From Amycolatopsis marina (lineage in GTDB: Bacteria; Actinomycetota; Actinomycetes; Mycobacteriales; Pseudonocardiaceae), in NCBI RefSeq assembly GCF_900111885.1, contig NZ_FOKG01000011.1, positions 187,650-251,649 of the forward strand: DNA of 64,000 nucleotides. The letters run 5' to 3'. Within the stretch, counting starts at the first letter, position 1. Every line of letters begins with the position of its first letter. The position numbers and the translations under genes were made by a program. Below the pieces are notes generated by a model. The model searched no databases, was not told the DNA's origin, and was given only the letters and a program-made list of their open reading frames with translations. This document shows positions 41,463 through 50,669 of the stretch, one piece after another.

Positions 41463-42317
41463 TCAGCCGGGATAGTCCGCGGGCCGATCCGGGATTCGCG
41501 TCGCGAGCCCCGGATCGGCGAGCGCCGCATCGGCGACGTCGCGGCAACGTGCGAACCGCACGTCGCCACAGTCGAGCGCGTACTCCACGAGTTCGCGCAG
41601 CGCGAGCATCCGCCCGGGACGACCGGAGAGGAATGGGTGACAACAGAGGTTGAACAGACACTGGTAGTGGCGCATGCCGTCCAGTTCGGCACGCCACAGC
41701 TCCAGCGCCTTGCGCGGGGACTCGATCACCGAGCCGATCTTCGGAGCGGGCAGGAACGCGTACTGCTCCCAGTCGTCCAGCGACCAGTGGACCGGCAGCT
41801 CCGCGATGGCACCGTGCGCGGTTCCGATCCGATAAGGACGGTCGTCGCCCATCAGCGACGAGTCGTACGTCAGGCCGTGCTCGGCGACCAGCTCCGTCGT
41901 TTGCCAGGTCGCCTCCCACAGGGCGGCCCGGTGCCCGCTGATCAGCACTTCCTGCTCGGCGAAGACCGCAAGGGCTCGCTCGAAGTCGGCCCGTTCCTGT
42001 TCCGGTGTCATCGAGGTGGGCGGCCGGTGGCTGTAGGAGTGGTGCGCGACCTCGTGGCCACGGTCGGCGATGCCGGGCGCGAGCTCAGGGCGCTGTTCGG
42101 CGACCCAGCCGGGGATGAAGAACGTGGCCGGGATCGCGCAGTCGTCGAGCAGCTCCAGGATTCGCGGCACGCCGACATCGGGCCCGTATGCCTGGTGCGA
42201 CATCGTCATCGCGTGGTCGGCGTATCCGGTGCCCTGCGCCAGGATCGCGGACTCAGCGTCGACGTCGAAGGTCAGCGTCACCACGGCCGCCGCATCCGCG
42301 TGCCACGTCTGGTTCAC
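41463..42317 (-). CDS. polysaccharide-deacetylase-fold hydrolase, PuuE-type allantoinase-like
   Basis: A 284-residue NodB-fold enzyme. The metal and catalytic motifs are VVTLTFDVDAES (Asp pair) and HEVAHHSYSHRPP (HxxxH). PATFFIPGWVAEQRPELAPG is the usual second strand. In this group PuuE acts as a cofactor-independent allantoinase and others remove N-acetyl or formyl groups. Its place as last gene after a DUF1989 protein and an old yellow enzyme, next to PucR, an NCS1 permease and an amidase, favours a role in ureide, purine or pyrimidine breakdown over cell-wall deacetylation. No signal peptide is present. GTG 42317 is chosen on GGAG and family length. Confidence 0.75.
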   Translation of the reverse strand: MNQTWHADAAAVVTLTFDVDAESAILAQGTGYADHAMTMSHQAYGPDVGVPRILELLDDCAIPATFFIPGWVAEQRPELAPGIADRGHEVAHHSYSHRPPTSMTPEQERADFERALAVFAEQEVLISGHRAALWEATWQTTELVAEHGLTYDSSLMGDDRPYRIGTAHGAIAELPVHWSLDDWEQYAFLPAPKIGSVIESPRKALELWRAELDGMRHYQCLFNLCCHPFLSGRPGRMLALRELVEYALDCGDVRFARCRDVADAALADPGLATRIPDRPADYPG

Positions 42318-42345
42318 CCGCTCCACTCCCTTTCGTGCGACTCGG

Positions 42346-43479
42346 TCACCGTGCCGGTCGCGAGTTTCGCTCCCGCCAGCGCCGCGTGTTGTCCAGCGTC
42401 GCCTTGGGATGCAGCATGCCCGGGTCGAACGGGAACGGTGCGGCGCCCTCGGCCAGCCGCAGCGGCAACTCGGGATCGGCCAACGCCGCCCTGCCCAGTG
42501 CGAGCAGGTCCGCGTGCCCCTCGTCGAGCACACGAGCCGCCTGCTCGACCTGGTGCATGCCGCCATTGGCGATCACCGGGAGGTTGCTGACCTTGCGGGC
42601 CAGCGCGGTGAGGGTCTCGCCGTTGTCCAGCCGGGCCGTGTCGATCCAGTTCCGGCCCTCGCTCGCGACGTGCAGGTAGTCCGCGCCCGCCGCGGCGACA
42701 GCCGAGAAGATGATCTCGGCGTCGCCGGCTCCACCCGGCCAGCGGTACTCGAAGTCGTTGACCTTGGTCTGCGACAACCGGATTCCGACCCAGAACTCCT
42801 CCGGTACGGCCGAGCAGATCGCGGCGACCGTCTCCGCGGCGAGGCGGACCCGGTTGCGCACCGGGCCGCCGTAGCCGTCCGTGCGCCGGTTCGTGTAGTC
42901 GGTGAGGAACTGATCGAGCAGATAGCCGTTGGCCGCGTGCACCTCGACCCCGTCGAAACCCGCACGTTCCGCGTTGCGCGCGGCGGCGGCGAAACCGGAC
43001 ACCGCGCGGGAGATCTCCGTCGACGTCATTTCCCTCGGCAGCGGCCACGAACCCGACCCGCCGTACTCCGGCATCATCTGTCCTCGGGGTGCCACCGATG
43101 AGGGGCCCGCCGTTTCGGACAGGTGATGGTTGCCCTGCGACAGCGCGCCCGCGTGCATCAACTGGGCGACGATCCGCCCGCCCTCGCGGTGGACCCTTCG
43201 GGTGACCTGACGCCATGCGGCCACGTGTGCTTCCGTGACGAGGCCGGGCTGGTTCGGGTAGCCCTGGCTGTAGTCGGCGTCGGTGTAGATGCCCTCGGTG
43301 ATCACCAGGGCGAATCCGCCGTGCGCGAAGCTCTCGTAGTACTCGGCCATCACCTCGGTTGGCGTTCCGTCCTCGGTCGCCGACACCCGGGTCATCGGTG
43401 CGACCACGAGGCGGTTGGGCAGGTTCGTGTCCCGGATCGAGATCTGTCGCAGTGCTGGATGTGCGCTGGATGTGGTCAT
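42346..43479 (-). CDS. old yellow enzyme (NADH:flavin oxidoreductase)
   Basis: A 377-residue TIM-barrel FMN enzyme. Landmarks are NRLVVAPMTRVSATEDGTPT, VAQLMHAGALSQGNHHL, GFDGVEVHAANGYLLDQFLT, DYTNRRTDGYGGPVRNRVRL and ALGRAALADPELPLRL. The His-Asn/His pair (HAANGYL) and DxRxDxYGG motif are standard. It reduces activated C=C bonds. Its ATG overlaps the DUF1989 stop (ATGA), and the deacetylase-fold gene follows by 28 bases, so the three form an operon. An OYE in a nitrogen-compound operon is unusual and may reduce an unsaturated ring or intermediate. Confidence 0.85.
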   Translation of the reverse strand: MTTSSAHPALRQISIRDTNLPNRLVVAPMTRVSATEDGTPTEVMAEYYESFAHGGFALVITEGIYTDADYSQGYPNQPGLVTEAHVAAWRQVTRRVHREGGRIVAQLMHAGALSQGNHHLSETAGPSSVAPRGQMMPEYGGSGSWPLPREMTSTEISRAVSGFAAAARNAERAGFDGVEVHAANGYLLDQFLTDYTNRRTDGYGGPVRNRVRLAAETVAAICSAVPEEFWVGIRLSQTKVNDFEYRWPGGAGDAEIIFSAVAAAGADYLHVASEGRNWIDTARLDNGETLTALARKVSNLPVIANGGMHQVEQAARVLDEGHADLLALGRAALADPELPLRLAEGAAPFPFDPGMLHPKATLDNTRRWRERNSRPAR

Positions 43480-44108
43480 GAGCGGACGGATCCTTCCATG
43501 TGCGCCGCGTACTCGAGCACGAGTGGTTTGGGCGTGCCCCCGTTGATGTCGACGAGATCCTGGGGGCAGGCCGAGACGATCACGACGCATTCCCGCACCG
43601 CCTCGAAGGTGATGCTCGCACCTGCCGCCGCAGGCGAGCGCAACCAGGCGAGATCGCCCTCCTGGTCGACGGGAATGTCCATGAAGACGTTCACCGGTTG
43701 GGGGACTACGTCGATCTCCCTGCCCAGCGGCCCCGCCACACGTCGCAGGTTCTCGGCACAGGACGCGTGTGCGCCGACGACACCGAGTGCGCGGTACCTC
43801 GCCGGATCGCAGGCGGGAATCAGCATGTCGTGTCTGCCCGGTGAAGCGTCCTCGATCAACGTCAGGATCGGCTCGCGCAGGTCGGTGACGAACTGCTCGC
43901 CGACCGCGGGGAACAACCGGCCCACGTGCGCTCTGGTGTGCGCGGCCGAGAGGTGCTCCGCGAGATCGTCGCCGGTGAAGGCGAAGAGGTCACCGACCTG
44001 GCCGCCGGTCTCGGTCGTGACCCGCACCCGGCGTCCTGCGCCGACACGGACGGACCGTGCCTGCCGCGCGGGAATCTCGACCCGCTCGATCAACGAATTC
44101 AGCTGCAT
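43476..44108 (-). CDS. DUF1989 family protein (urea carboxylase-associated type)
   Basis: A 210-residue protein. Conserved blocks are GGQVGDLFAFTGDDLAE, LIEDASPGRHDMLIPACDPA, GAHASCAENL, PVNVFMDIPVDQEGDLAW and ACPQDLVDINGGTPKPLVLE; the last, with Cys and Asp, is a family hallmark. DUF1989 proteins accompany urea carboxylase, guanidine and ureide genes, and some act on carbamoyl or formyl compounds; the reaction here is not known. ATG 44108 follows GGAGTGAGG. It leads the three-gene minus-strand operon next to pucR. Confidence 0.8.
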   Translation of the reverse strand: MQLNSLIERVEIPARQARSVRVGAGRRVRVTTETGGQVGDLFAFTGDDLAEHLSAAHTRAHVGRLFPAVGEQFVTDLREPILTLIEDASPGRHDMLIPACDPARYRALGVVGAHASCAENLRRVAGPLGREIDVVPQPVNVFMDIPVDQEGDLAWLRSPAAAGASITFEAVRECVVIVSACPQDLVDINGGTPKPLVLEYAAHMEGSVRS

Positions 44109-44196
44109 GACCTCACTCCATCACCGGGGACAGCCAATCTGCGATGGAGATTCCTCCAGCAATATCGGGATTCTCGCAGTGATCGTCCATCTCCGG

Positions 44197-45780
44197 TCAG
44201 CGCTGCCCCGTCAGCGCGTCCGCCTCGAGCGCCAGGAAGACGTCCACCCTGCCCTCAGTGGTGCTGACGTCGTTGCCCGTGAGCTCGGCAACCTTCGCCA
44301 GCCGGTTTCGCAGGGTGTTGACATGGATGTACAACTCGGCCGCGGTCGCGGCCCAGTGACCGTCGTGTTCCAGGAACGCCCGAACGGTCGTCTCCAGCTG
44401 GGCGCCGCGCGCCGTGTCGTGTCTGCGCAACGGCCCCAGCACGCTGTCCGCGAAGCGTCTGCGCACGTCCTCGTCCTGCGCGCCGAGCAACAGCCGGTGG
44501 GACGACAACTCGGCGAAGTGCGCGACCGGGCGCCCGCTCCCCCGCCGGAGCACGAGGCACGCGTCGCGTGCCTGGCGCAGCGACGGCCGCAGCTCCCTGG
44601 AGTTCTCGGCGACCCCGCCTATCCCCACCACGACCTCACGGGCCACGACCTCGTCGCGCAGGGAGTCGACGATCCGGCGAGCGAGTTCCGTCGCGGCGCC
44701 GGAGTGCTCGTCCCACGGAAAGATCGCCACGATGTCCTGGCTGCCGGCTACCACGACCGCGGGAATTCCCTCCGCCGCGAGCAAATCGCCGATCTGCTTG
44801 GCCAGTGCCGCCTCGCTCGGTGCTTCCTCGCCCCGCAAGGCCACAGCCGCGACAACCAGTGGCCCGTCGGGCCGGATTCCGAACGCCTCCAACCGGCCCG
44901 CCACCTCGCCTGCGGCGCGGCTGCCGGAGAGAATCATCTCCAGCAGTTCGTGGGCGAAGCGGGATTCGATGGCCCGCATCAGTTCTGTCCGCGCGACCTC
45001 GAGGCTCAGATAGTGCGCGGCCTGGGTGAGCGCCTCGCGCTCGGTCTCACCCAACAGGTCGAGCGAGCGCAGGCAGACCAGCGCCGCATCGGCTCCGCCG
45101 AGCGTGTTGACCAGGAACAACGCGGCCATGCCGGACGGGCCGAGGTCCAGCTCCAGTGGCGGCGGATGTCGTTTGAGACCTTCCGCGACGCGCCTGGCGT
45201 CCTCGGCGTCCGGCCGCGCGCCGTCGGCGGCCAGCACCCTGCCCATGCGGTCGATCACGGCGAGCGGCACCCGATGGTCCCTGCGCAGCACCTTGAGCAC
45301 GCCGGTCGCGCCCGCCCCGCGCGAGATGGCCGCCGCCAGGTCGTTGCCTCGCCGGACCGTGTCCACCAGTTCCCGTTGCCGCTGCCCGGCAAGCTGCGCG
45401 GCCGCCTGCCTGGTGACCTCCGTGAACGGCACCGTGACGGAAAGCTCGACCAGCGGCAACCTCTCGGCCGCGCACGCCCGCACGAGGTCCGGCGGGGTAA
45501 CCGGGGTCGTCTCGAGCAGGCCGAACACGATTCCGGCGCCACTCGCGCGCACCACGTTGGACACGAACTCGGCCGCGTTCGCGCCGTCGTGCCAGAGGCC
45601 GTTGGTGAGCACCAACTCCCGGTCCCTGACATAACCGGACGGATCGAGCAGTTCGGTGTTGTGCAGCCAGCGCAGCGAGGTGTCCAGCGGGTCCGGTCCG
45701 CCAGGCTCTTCCCCACTGCCCGGCACCAGCACGCGGAGTCCGAGCGAGGGCACATCCACCAGCGACCTGATCGTCAACAC
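44197..45780 (-). CDS. PucR-family transcriptional regulator
   Basis: A 527-residue regulator. Residues 1-125 form the PucR N-terminal ligand domain (SLVDVPSLGLRVLVPGSGEE, ELVLTNGLWHD). The middle ~150-300 is GAF-like and the next part GGDEF-like but without catalysis. The C-terminal HTH_30 is AFLEHDGHWAATAAELYIHV followed by NTLRNRLAKVAELTG. PucR proteins control purine and nitrogen catabolism. It is followed by the DUF1989 operon on the same strand and faces the NCS1 permease, so it probably senses the imported base or ureide. GTG 45780 has no ribosome site and may be read leaderless. Confidence 0.88.
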   Translation of the reverse strand: MLTIRSLVDVPSLGLRVLVPGSGEEPGGPDPLDTSLRWLHNTELLDPSGYVRDRELVLTNGLWHDGANAAEFVSNVVRASGAGIVFGLLETTPVTPPDLVRACAAERLPLVELSVTVPFTEVTRQAAAQLAGQRQRELVDTVRRGNDLAAAISRGAGATGVLKVLRRDHRVPLAVIDRMGRVLAADGARPDAEDARRVAEGLKRHPPPLELDLGPSGMAALFLVNTLGGADAALVCLRSLDLLGETEREALTQAAHYLSLEVARTELMRAIESRFAHELLEMILSGSRAAGEVAGRLEAFGIRPDGPLVVAAVALRGEEAPSEAALAKQIGDLLAAEGIPAVVVAGSQDIVAIFPWDEHSGAATELARRIVDSLRDEVVAREVVVGIGGVAENSRELRPSLRQARDACLVLRRGSGRPVAHFAELSSHRLLLGAQDEDVRRRFADSVLGPLRRHDTARGAQLETTVRAFLEHDGHWAATAAELYIHVNTLRNRLAKVAELTGNDVSTTEGRVDVFLALEADALTGQR

Positions 45781-45831
45781 GATGTAGATACAACCAGTGA
45801 GTTCCGGGTTTCACTAGAGATTGCTCCCTGG

Positions 45832-45845
45832 CAACCGGGCGGTTG
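45832..45845. promoter_or_regulatory. short inverted repeat in the pucR-permease promoter region
   Basis: CAACC-GGGC-GGTTG lies midway in the 125-base divergent region between pucR and the permease. It is a possible PucR operator; the assignment rests only on position. Confidence 0.3.
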
Positions 45846-45905
45846 TGGTGGTGCTCTTGTCCGAACCTGCCAAGCTCAGCATCTTCCACAGCACGGAGGT
45901 ACGAG

Positions 45906-47246
45906 ATGCCCAGACTCGGGACGCGCCGCGAGGTGGTCGCACAGACGGTCGTCGCGGACGACTATCCGCTCACCGAGGTGCCGCAGAGCGCACGGCGTGG
46001 CCTGCTCTCCCTGACCACCGTCCTGCTCGGCTTCGTGTTCTTCACCCCGACCATGCTCGCCGGAGCGCAGGTCGCCACCGCGTTCCGGCCGGGCGCGCTG
46101 TTCACGGTGCTCCTGACGGGCAGCCTCATCCTGGGTACCTACGTCGCGGTGCTCGCGGTCATCGGCGCCCGGACCGGGCTCACCACCGTGCTGCTCGCGC
46201 GCTACACCCTGGGCAGCGGTGGTTCGAAATGGGCTGACATCCTGCTGGGCGGAACCCAGGTGTGCTGGTACGCGGTGACCGCGGCCTTCCTCAGTGAGCT
46301 GATCGTGGAGGCCTTCGGCTGGCAGGGCTTCGAGTGGCTGGTGATCATCCTCGGTTCCGCGCTGACCGGGCTCACCGCCTACATCGGCTACCGCGGCATC
46401 GAGGTCCTCAGTGCGCTATCGGTCCCGCTCATGTTCATCCTGTGCTGCTGGGTCGTGGTCAGGGCGACCGACGAGGTGGGCGGGCTCGGCGGGTTCGGCG
46501 CCACCGAGCCGACCACCGTGCTGCCCTGGGCGACGGCGGTCACCATCGTGGTCGGCACCTTCGTCAGTGGTGGGACGCAGACACCGAACTGGAGCCGGTT
46601 CGCCAGGCTGCCCCGGCAGGCGTTCGTCGCGGCGTTCGGCTCGTTCTTCGTCGCCAATCTGTTGATGCTGGTGTTCGGCGCGGTCGGGGCGCTGGCGTTC
46701 GCCGAGGGCGACTTCGTGTCCGTACTGCTCCGGCTCAACCTCACCGTGGCCGCTGTCGTCCTGCTGGCGCTGAACGTCTGGACCACCCAGGACAACGCGG
46801 CGTACGCGTTCGGCCTCGCCGGGGCCGAACTCACCGGAGTGCACGGCAAACGCCCGTTCGTCGTCGGTGGGATCGCGATCGCGATGGTACTCGCGCTCTC
46901 CGGGATCTATGAGGCGCTGCCACAGTACCTGGTCCTGCTGGGCGTGCTGATCCCGCCGCTGGGCGGAACGATCATCGGCGACTACGTCTTCGTGTGGCGT
47001 GGAAAACTGCCTCCGGTGAACCGGACACGATTCGTGCGGTTCCGCTGGACCTGCGTCGGGGCGTACGCGACCGGGACGGCTGTGGCCTTCGTCAGCGATC
47101 AGGTGGAGTTCGGGTTGCCGCCGGTCCAGGGCATCCTCGTCGCGATCGTCGCGGTCCCGCTGTTCGAGTCACTGGCACGGCGCCTCGGTCGGCAGCACAA
47201 CCACACCGTTCTCCGCTCCGGCGAAACGACGACGGTACCGGCATGA
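45906..47246 (+). CDS. NCS1 nucleobase/cation symporter, CodB-like
   Basis: A 446-residue, 12-segment permease. TVLLGFVFFTPTMLAGAQVA, FRPGALFTVLLTGSLILGTY, YTLGSGGSKWADILLGGTQV and FVSGGTQTPNWSRFAR are characteristic of the NCS1 family that imports cytosine, uracil, hydantoin, allantoin or related compounds. GGAGG stands seven bases before ATG 45906. Its stop overlaps the amidase start (ATGA), so import and amide hydrolysis are coupled. Divergent pucR supports a nucleobase or ureide substrate. Confidence 0.88.
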   Translation: MPRLGTRREVVAQTVVADDYPLTEVPQSARRGLLSLTTVLLGFVFFTPTMLAGAQVATAFRPGALFTVLLTGSLILGTYVAVLAVIGARTGLTTVLLARYTLGSGGSKWADILLGGTQVCWYAVTAAFLSELIVEAFGWQGFEWLVIILGSALTGLTAYIGYRGIEVLSALSVPLMFILCCWVVVRATDEVGGLGGFGATEPTTVLPWATAVTIVVGTFVSGGTQTPNWSRFARLPRQAFVAAFGSFFVANLLMLVFGAVGALAFAEGDFVSVLLRLNLTVAAVVLLALNVWTTQDNAAYAFGLAGAELTGVHGKRPFVVGGIAIAMVLALSGIYEALPQYLVLLGVLIPPLGGTIIGDYVFVWRGKLPPVNRTRFVRFRWTCVGAYATGTAVAFVSDQVEFGLPPVQGILVAIVAVPLFESLARRLGRQHNHTVLRSGETTTVPA

Positions 47247-48592
47247 GTCCGGACGACGTCCGCCTGCTGGTGACGGAGCTGGGCGCGGTGCGAACCGCGT
47301 GCGCGCTGCGCACCGGCAGGTTGGATCCGGTCGAGGTATGCCGGGCACTGCTCGCGGCAGCACCGGCGGCGACCGCGGCCCACGCGCTCCTCACGACCAC
47401 GACCCAGCGTGCCCTCCGGGAGGCCGAGGCAAGCCGGGAGCGTCACCGCTCCGGGCGGGCGCACGGTGATCTCGACGGCGTGCCCGTGGTGTGGAAGGAC
47501 CTCTTCGACCTTGCCGGGACCGTTACCACGGCGGGCTCCGCGTCCCGCATCGGCGCACCCACCGCCACGGCGGACGCAACCGTCGTACGAACGCTCGCGG
47601 AGGCCGGGGCGGTCTGCCTCGGAAAGACGAATCTGAGCGAGTTCGCGTTCTCCGGCCTCGGCATCAATCGCCGGTTCGGCACACCGGTCAACCCGCTTGA
47701 CCCGACCCGCGTGCCCGGTGGCTCTTCGTCGGGCTCCGCCGTCGCGGTTGCCATGGGCCTGGCGCCACTGGCGATCGGCACCGACACGTCCGGATCAGTG
47801 CGAGTGCCCGCCGCGTTCTGCGGTCTGGTCGGCTTCAAGGCCAGCCCCGGACGCTACGACACGGCCGGGATGCTCCCGCTCGCGCCCACACTGGACAGTG
47901 TGGGCGTGCTGGCCCGGCGGGTGGCCGACGTTCTCGCCGCGGACACGGCATTGAAAGGAACACCGCGACCGTTCGGTCCGGCAACGGATGGACTGCGCGT
48001 CGTCGTGCCATTCGGCGAACTCGTCGAGGACTGCGCACCCACCGTCGCTGCCGGCTTCGGCGACGCTGTCGACAGCCTTGCGGCTGCCGGTATCCGAGTG
48101 GAGACAAGGAGACTGGCAAGTCTGGATCGGGCACAACGGCTGATGGACGAACACGGCACGCTCGTCGTGGCGGAGGCCTACCAGCGTTATGGGCACCTGC
48201 TGTCCGGACCCGCACACGGTGTCGACCCGGCGGTGCTGCGCAGGCTCGCGACCTTCGACCCGGCCGGACGGAGTGGTGTGATCCTGCGAAGAGAGCTGCC
48301 GGTGCTACGTGAACAGGTCTCGTCCGAACTGGACGGTGCGGTGCTCGCGTACCCCACGGTTCGTGACCCCGCCCCCGCACTGGCCCCGCTGCTCGCCGAC
48401 GAGGGCCGCTACGATGCGGCGAACAGGCGAGTGCTGCGCAGCACGATGCTCACCAGTTACCTGGGGATGCCCGGTGTCTCACTGCCCCATGCGGGTGGCA
48501 GCATCTTGCTGTCCACCCCCATCGGGGAGGACGCTGACGCACTGGCCGCGGCTGGTGCGGCCGAGGCCGTACTCGGCCGACAGCGCGGTTGA
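47243..48592 (+). CDS. amidase signature family hydrolase
   Basis: A 449-residue amidase. The Ser-cisSer-Lys triad is visible: Lys in GVPVVWKDLFDLAG, Ser in PGGSSSGSAVAVAMG and Ser in IGTDTSGSVRVPAAFCGLVG. The length fits allophanate- or ureide-type amidases and also general amidases. Overlap with the NCS1 permease stop means they work on the same imported compound or its product. A role in releasing ammonia from an amide or carbamoyl compound is inferred. Confidence 0.88.
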   Translation: MSPDDVRLLVTELGAVRTACALRTGRLDPVEVCRALLAAAPAATAAHALLTTTTQRALREAEASRERHRSGRAHGDLDGVPVVWKDLFDLAGTVTTAGSASRIGAPTATADATVVRTLAEAGAVCLGKTNLSEFAFSGLGINRRFGTPVNPLDPTRVPGGSSSGSAVAVAMGLAPLAIGTDTSGSVRVPAAFCGLVGFKASPGRYDTAGMLPLAPTLDSVGVLARRVADVLAADTALKGTPRPFGPATDGLRVVVPFGELVEDCAPTVAAGFGDAVDSLAAAGIRVETRRLASLDRAQRLMDEHGTLVVAEAYQRYGHLLSGPAHGVDPAVLRRLATFDPAGRSGVILRRELPVLREQVSSELDGAVLAYPTVRDPAPALAPLLADEGRYDAANRRVLRSTMLTSYLGMPGVSLPHAGGSILLSTPIGEDADALAAAGAAEAVLGRQRG

Positions 48593-48629
48593 CGCGGTCC
48601 GCGGTGCGATTCGACCGGCCGGACTCCCG

Positions 48630-49151
48630 CTACCGGTCCACGAACTCGTCGGCGAGCAGATCCATCAGCAGCCCGTCATGCCAGGTCCCGTCCAGGGCGC
48701 GCTCGTATCTGCGCATTACTCCCACAGGTCGGAATCCCACCTTCTCGTAGCACCGGATCGCGGGCGCGTTGTCTGCCGCGGGGTCGATGGTCAACCGGTG
48801 GTATCCGTGGTCGGTGAGCAGATGCCGGACAAGCGTGCGCACGGCGTCGGTGCCCACCCCACGGCCGTGCAGCGCCGGATCGACGAAGATGTCCACACTC
48901 GCGTGCCGGTAGTCCGGTTCCTCCTCCGATCCCCACTGGATCGCGCCTGCCACCTCGTCCCCGTACAGGATCACGAAGGTCTGGATGTCCTCGTCTGCCA
49001 GGTCGTTCGCCACCGCGGCCGCCATGTCGGCGCCGTCGCCGCGCCACCGTCGACGCACCTCGGGCAGCAGCCGGATCTTTGCCAGCGCCGGCACGTCCGC
49101 CCCGGTGGCAGGGCGCAGTGCCACGGCGTTTCCGCGCAGGATCGTTGTCAC
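48630..49151 (-). CDS. GNAT N-acetyltransferase, aminoglycoside 6'-acetyltransferase-like
   Basis: A 173-residue GNAT enzyme. VALRPATGADVPALAKIRLL, GAIQWGSEEEPDYRHASVDI, DPALHGRGVGTDAVRTLVRH (acetyl-CoA loop R/Q-x-x-G-x-G/A) and ENDAPAIRCYEKVGF-like ADNAPAIRCYEKVGFRPVGV are present. The DI-FVDPALHGRGVG layout resembles AAC(6')-Ib-type acetyltransferases, but resistance cannot be claimed. GTG 49151 has no ribosome site and may be leaderless. It converges on the amidase gene. Confidence 0.75.
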   Translation of the reverse strand: MTTILRGNAVALRPATGADVPALAKIRLLPEVRRRWRGDGADMAAAVANDLADEDIQTFVILYGDEVAGAIQWGSEEEPDYRHASVDIFVDPALHGRGVGTDAVRTLVRHLLTDHGYHRLTIDPAADNAPAIRCYEKVGFRPVGVMRRYERALDGTWHDGLLMDLLADEFVDR

Positions 49152-49218
49152 AGAGCCAAACTACTCTCGCGGTTACGAGGTCGCGACGGATTTTGGCTCC
49201 CCGCACGCCACCTGGCGG

Positions 49219-50607
49219 TCAGTGTGCCGGGCCGGGCGGGAGCACGTGGTTGCTGAGGAAGAGTCCTTGTGGGTCGTGTTCCGCCCTGATCTCGCTGAGC
49301 CGGGAGAAATCCGCGGGTGTGAAGGCGGCGCGGACCTCCTGCTCGCTGCTGGGGCCGAAGGTGAAGTTGAGCGAGCGACCGAGCGTCCACCGCGTCCACG
49401 GATCGAGCACCGTGCGGTGAGCGGCGCGCACGGCGTCCTCCTCGCCGGGCTCCACCGGGGAGAGAACGGTCAGCGAGAAAGCGGCTTCCCGGTGTCCGAC
49501 GGCATTCGGGACACGTGGTGCCCTGGCGAGTGCGCCGCCGAGATGACGCAGCCCGGCGACGCACATCACCGGCGCCGACGGGCCGGCCAGCTTCGGCAGT
49601 GTGGCCAGCGCATCCGGGTCGAGTTCGCTCAAGAGCCGGTTCGCCGACCGGTAGCCGTGGGGGCGGTCCGGCTCGTCGAAGACCGACCCCGAGTCGGTGT
49701 ACGGCAGCTCGCGCAGTGTGTCGCGCAGCGGTTGCCCTAACTCCCGCAGCGGCCGCACCAGTCCTGCTGCCTGCTCCGGCGGACCGGCGTAGGAAATCTG
49801 GATCTGGGCGACGTGCCTGCCACGCAGGGCCCGCGGCACCATCGGGAGGTCGGGAAACGGCAGCATGGCAACCGCCGACGTCAACTCGTCCGGCACCGTC
49901 GCCGTCCACTGCCGCCACGCCTCGAGGACATCTGGCACCCGCTCGACGTCGAAGGACAGGCCACCGCCATAGATCGCCGTGAGCTGCACAAGGCCGATCT
50001 CCATGCCGGTGACGACACCGAAGTTGCCGCCTCCGCCCCGCAGCGCCCAGAACAGGTCCGGATCGCTGTCGGCGGTCACGTGCCGCAGTTCCCCGTCCGC
50101 GGTGACGACATCGAGGCGACGGACGTGGTCGGCGGCGAAACCGTGCCGCCGGGCGAGCAACCCGGCTCCTCCGCCCAGCGTGTAGGACACCGCCCCCACA
50201 CCGGGCGAACTGCCGGACAGCGGGGCCAGACCGTGTGGCGCCGCCGCGTCGATCACCTGTTGCCAGGTCGCGCCCGCTTCGACCCAGGCAGTGCCCGCGT
50301 CGGGGTTCACCGCGACACCGTTCATGCGGCGAGTGCTGATCAGTACGCCGCCACTCAACGCTCCACCGAGCCCGTGCCCGCTGGCCTGCACCGCGACCCG
50401 GGCACCTGTGGCGGCCGCGAATCGCACTGCCACGCACACGTCCCGCGTCTCGACCGCCCCCACGATCGTCGCGGGACGGTGGGGTGCCAGGAGCTGATAC
50501 CCGGTCCGTTCCCGGTCGTATCCCTCAGTTCCCGCTGTGAACACCGGACCCCGGAGGTGACGGGCAAGTGTCCCGGTGTCGGTGTTTTTCTCTCGTGCTG
50601 AATCCAT
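49219..50607 (-). CDS. BBE-type FAD-linked oxidase
   Basis: A 462-residue flavoprotein of the berberine-bridge-enzyme group. The FAD domain has GARVAVQASGHGLGGALSGG (His for covalent FAD), TAWVEAGATWQQVIDA, SSPGVGAVSYTLGGGAGLLA and LFWALRGGGGNFGVVTGMEI; the C-terminal BBE motif is LNFTFGPSSEQEVRAAFTPA. The second anchoring Cys of bicovalent members is replaced (GSSPGVG), so single attachment is expected. It oxidises alcohols, sugars or alkaloid-like substrates with oxygen. ATG 50607 follows TAGCGT by six bases, suggesting a leaderless message. It diverges from a WYL regulator over a perfect dyad. Confidence 0.85.
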   Translation of the reverse strand: MDSAREKNTDTGTLARHLRGPVFTAGTEGYDRERTGYQLLAPHRPATIVGAVETRDVCVAVRFAAATGARVAVQASGHGLGGALSGGVLISTRRMNGVAVNPDAGTAWVEAGATWQQVIDAAAPHGLAPLSGSSPGVGAVSYTLGGGAGLLARRHGFAADHVRRLDVVTADGELRHVTADSDPDLFWALRGGGGNFGVVTGMEIGLVQLTAIYGGGLSFDVERVPDVLEAWRQWTATVPDELTSAVAMLPFPDLPMVPRALRGRHVAQIQISYAGPPEQAAGLVRPLRELGQPLRDTLRELPYTDSGSVFDEPDRPHGYRSANRLLSELDPDALATLPKLAGPSAPVMCVAGLRHLGGALARAPRVPNAVGHREAAFSLTVLSPVEPGEEDAVRAAHRTVLDPWTRWTLGRSLNFTFGPSSEQEVRAAFTPADFSRLSEIRAEHDPQGLFLSNHVLPPGPAH

Positions 50608-50625
50608 ACGTGCACGCTAGAAGCC

Positions 50626-50650
50626 CTTGCGGACGTAACTTGTCCGCAAG
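50626..50650. promoter_or_regulatory. perfect 9-bp inverted repeat, probable WYL-regulator operator
   Basis: CTTGCGGAC (50626-50634) and GTCCGCAAG (50642-50650) are exact complements with a 7-base spacer. The site lies in the 60-base gap between the divergent oxidase and regulator, overlapping both promoters. Confidence 0.7.
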
Positions 50651-50669
50651 CTGTGCCAATCTGAGGGGC

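Noticed and set aside
43123..46014. A 963-codon plus-strand frame across old yellow enzyme, DUF1989 and pucR
   Set aside because: It spans several real genes on the other strand and has no recognisable domain.
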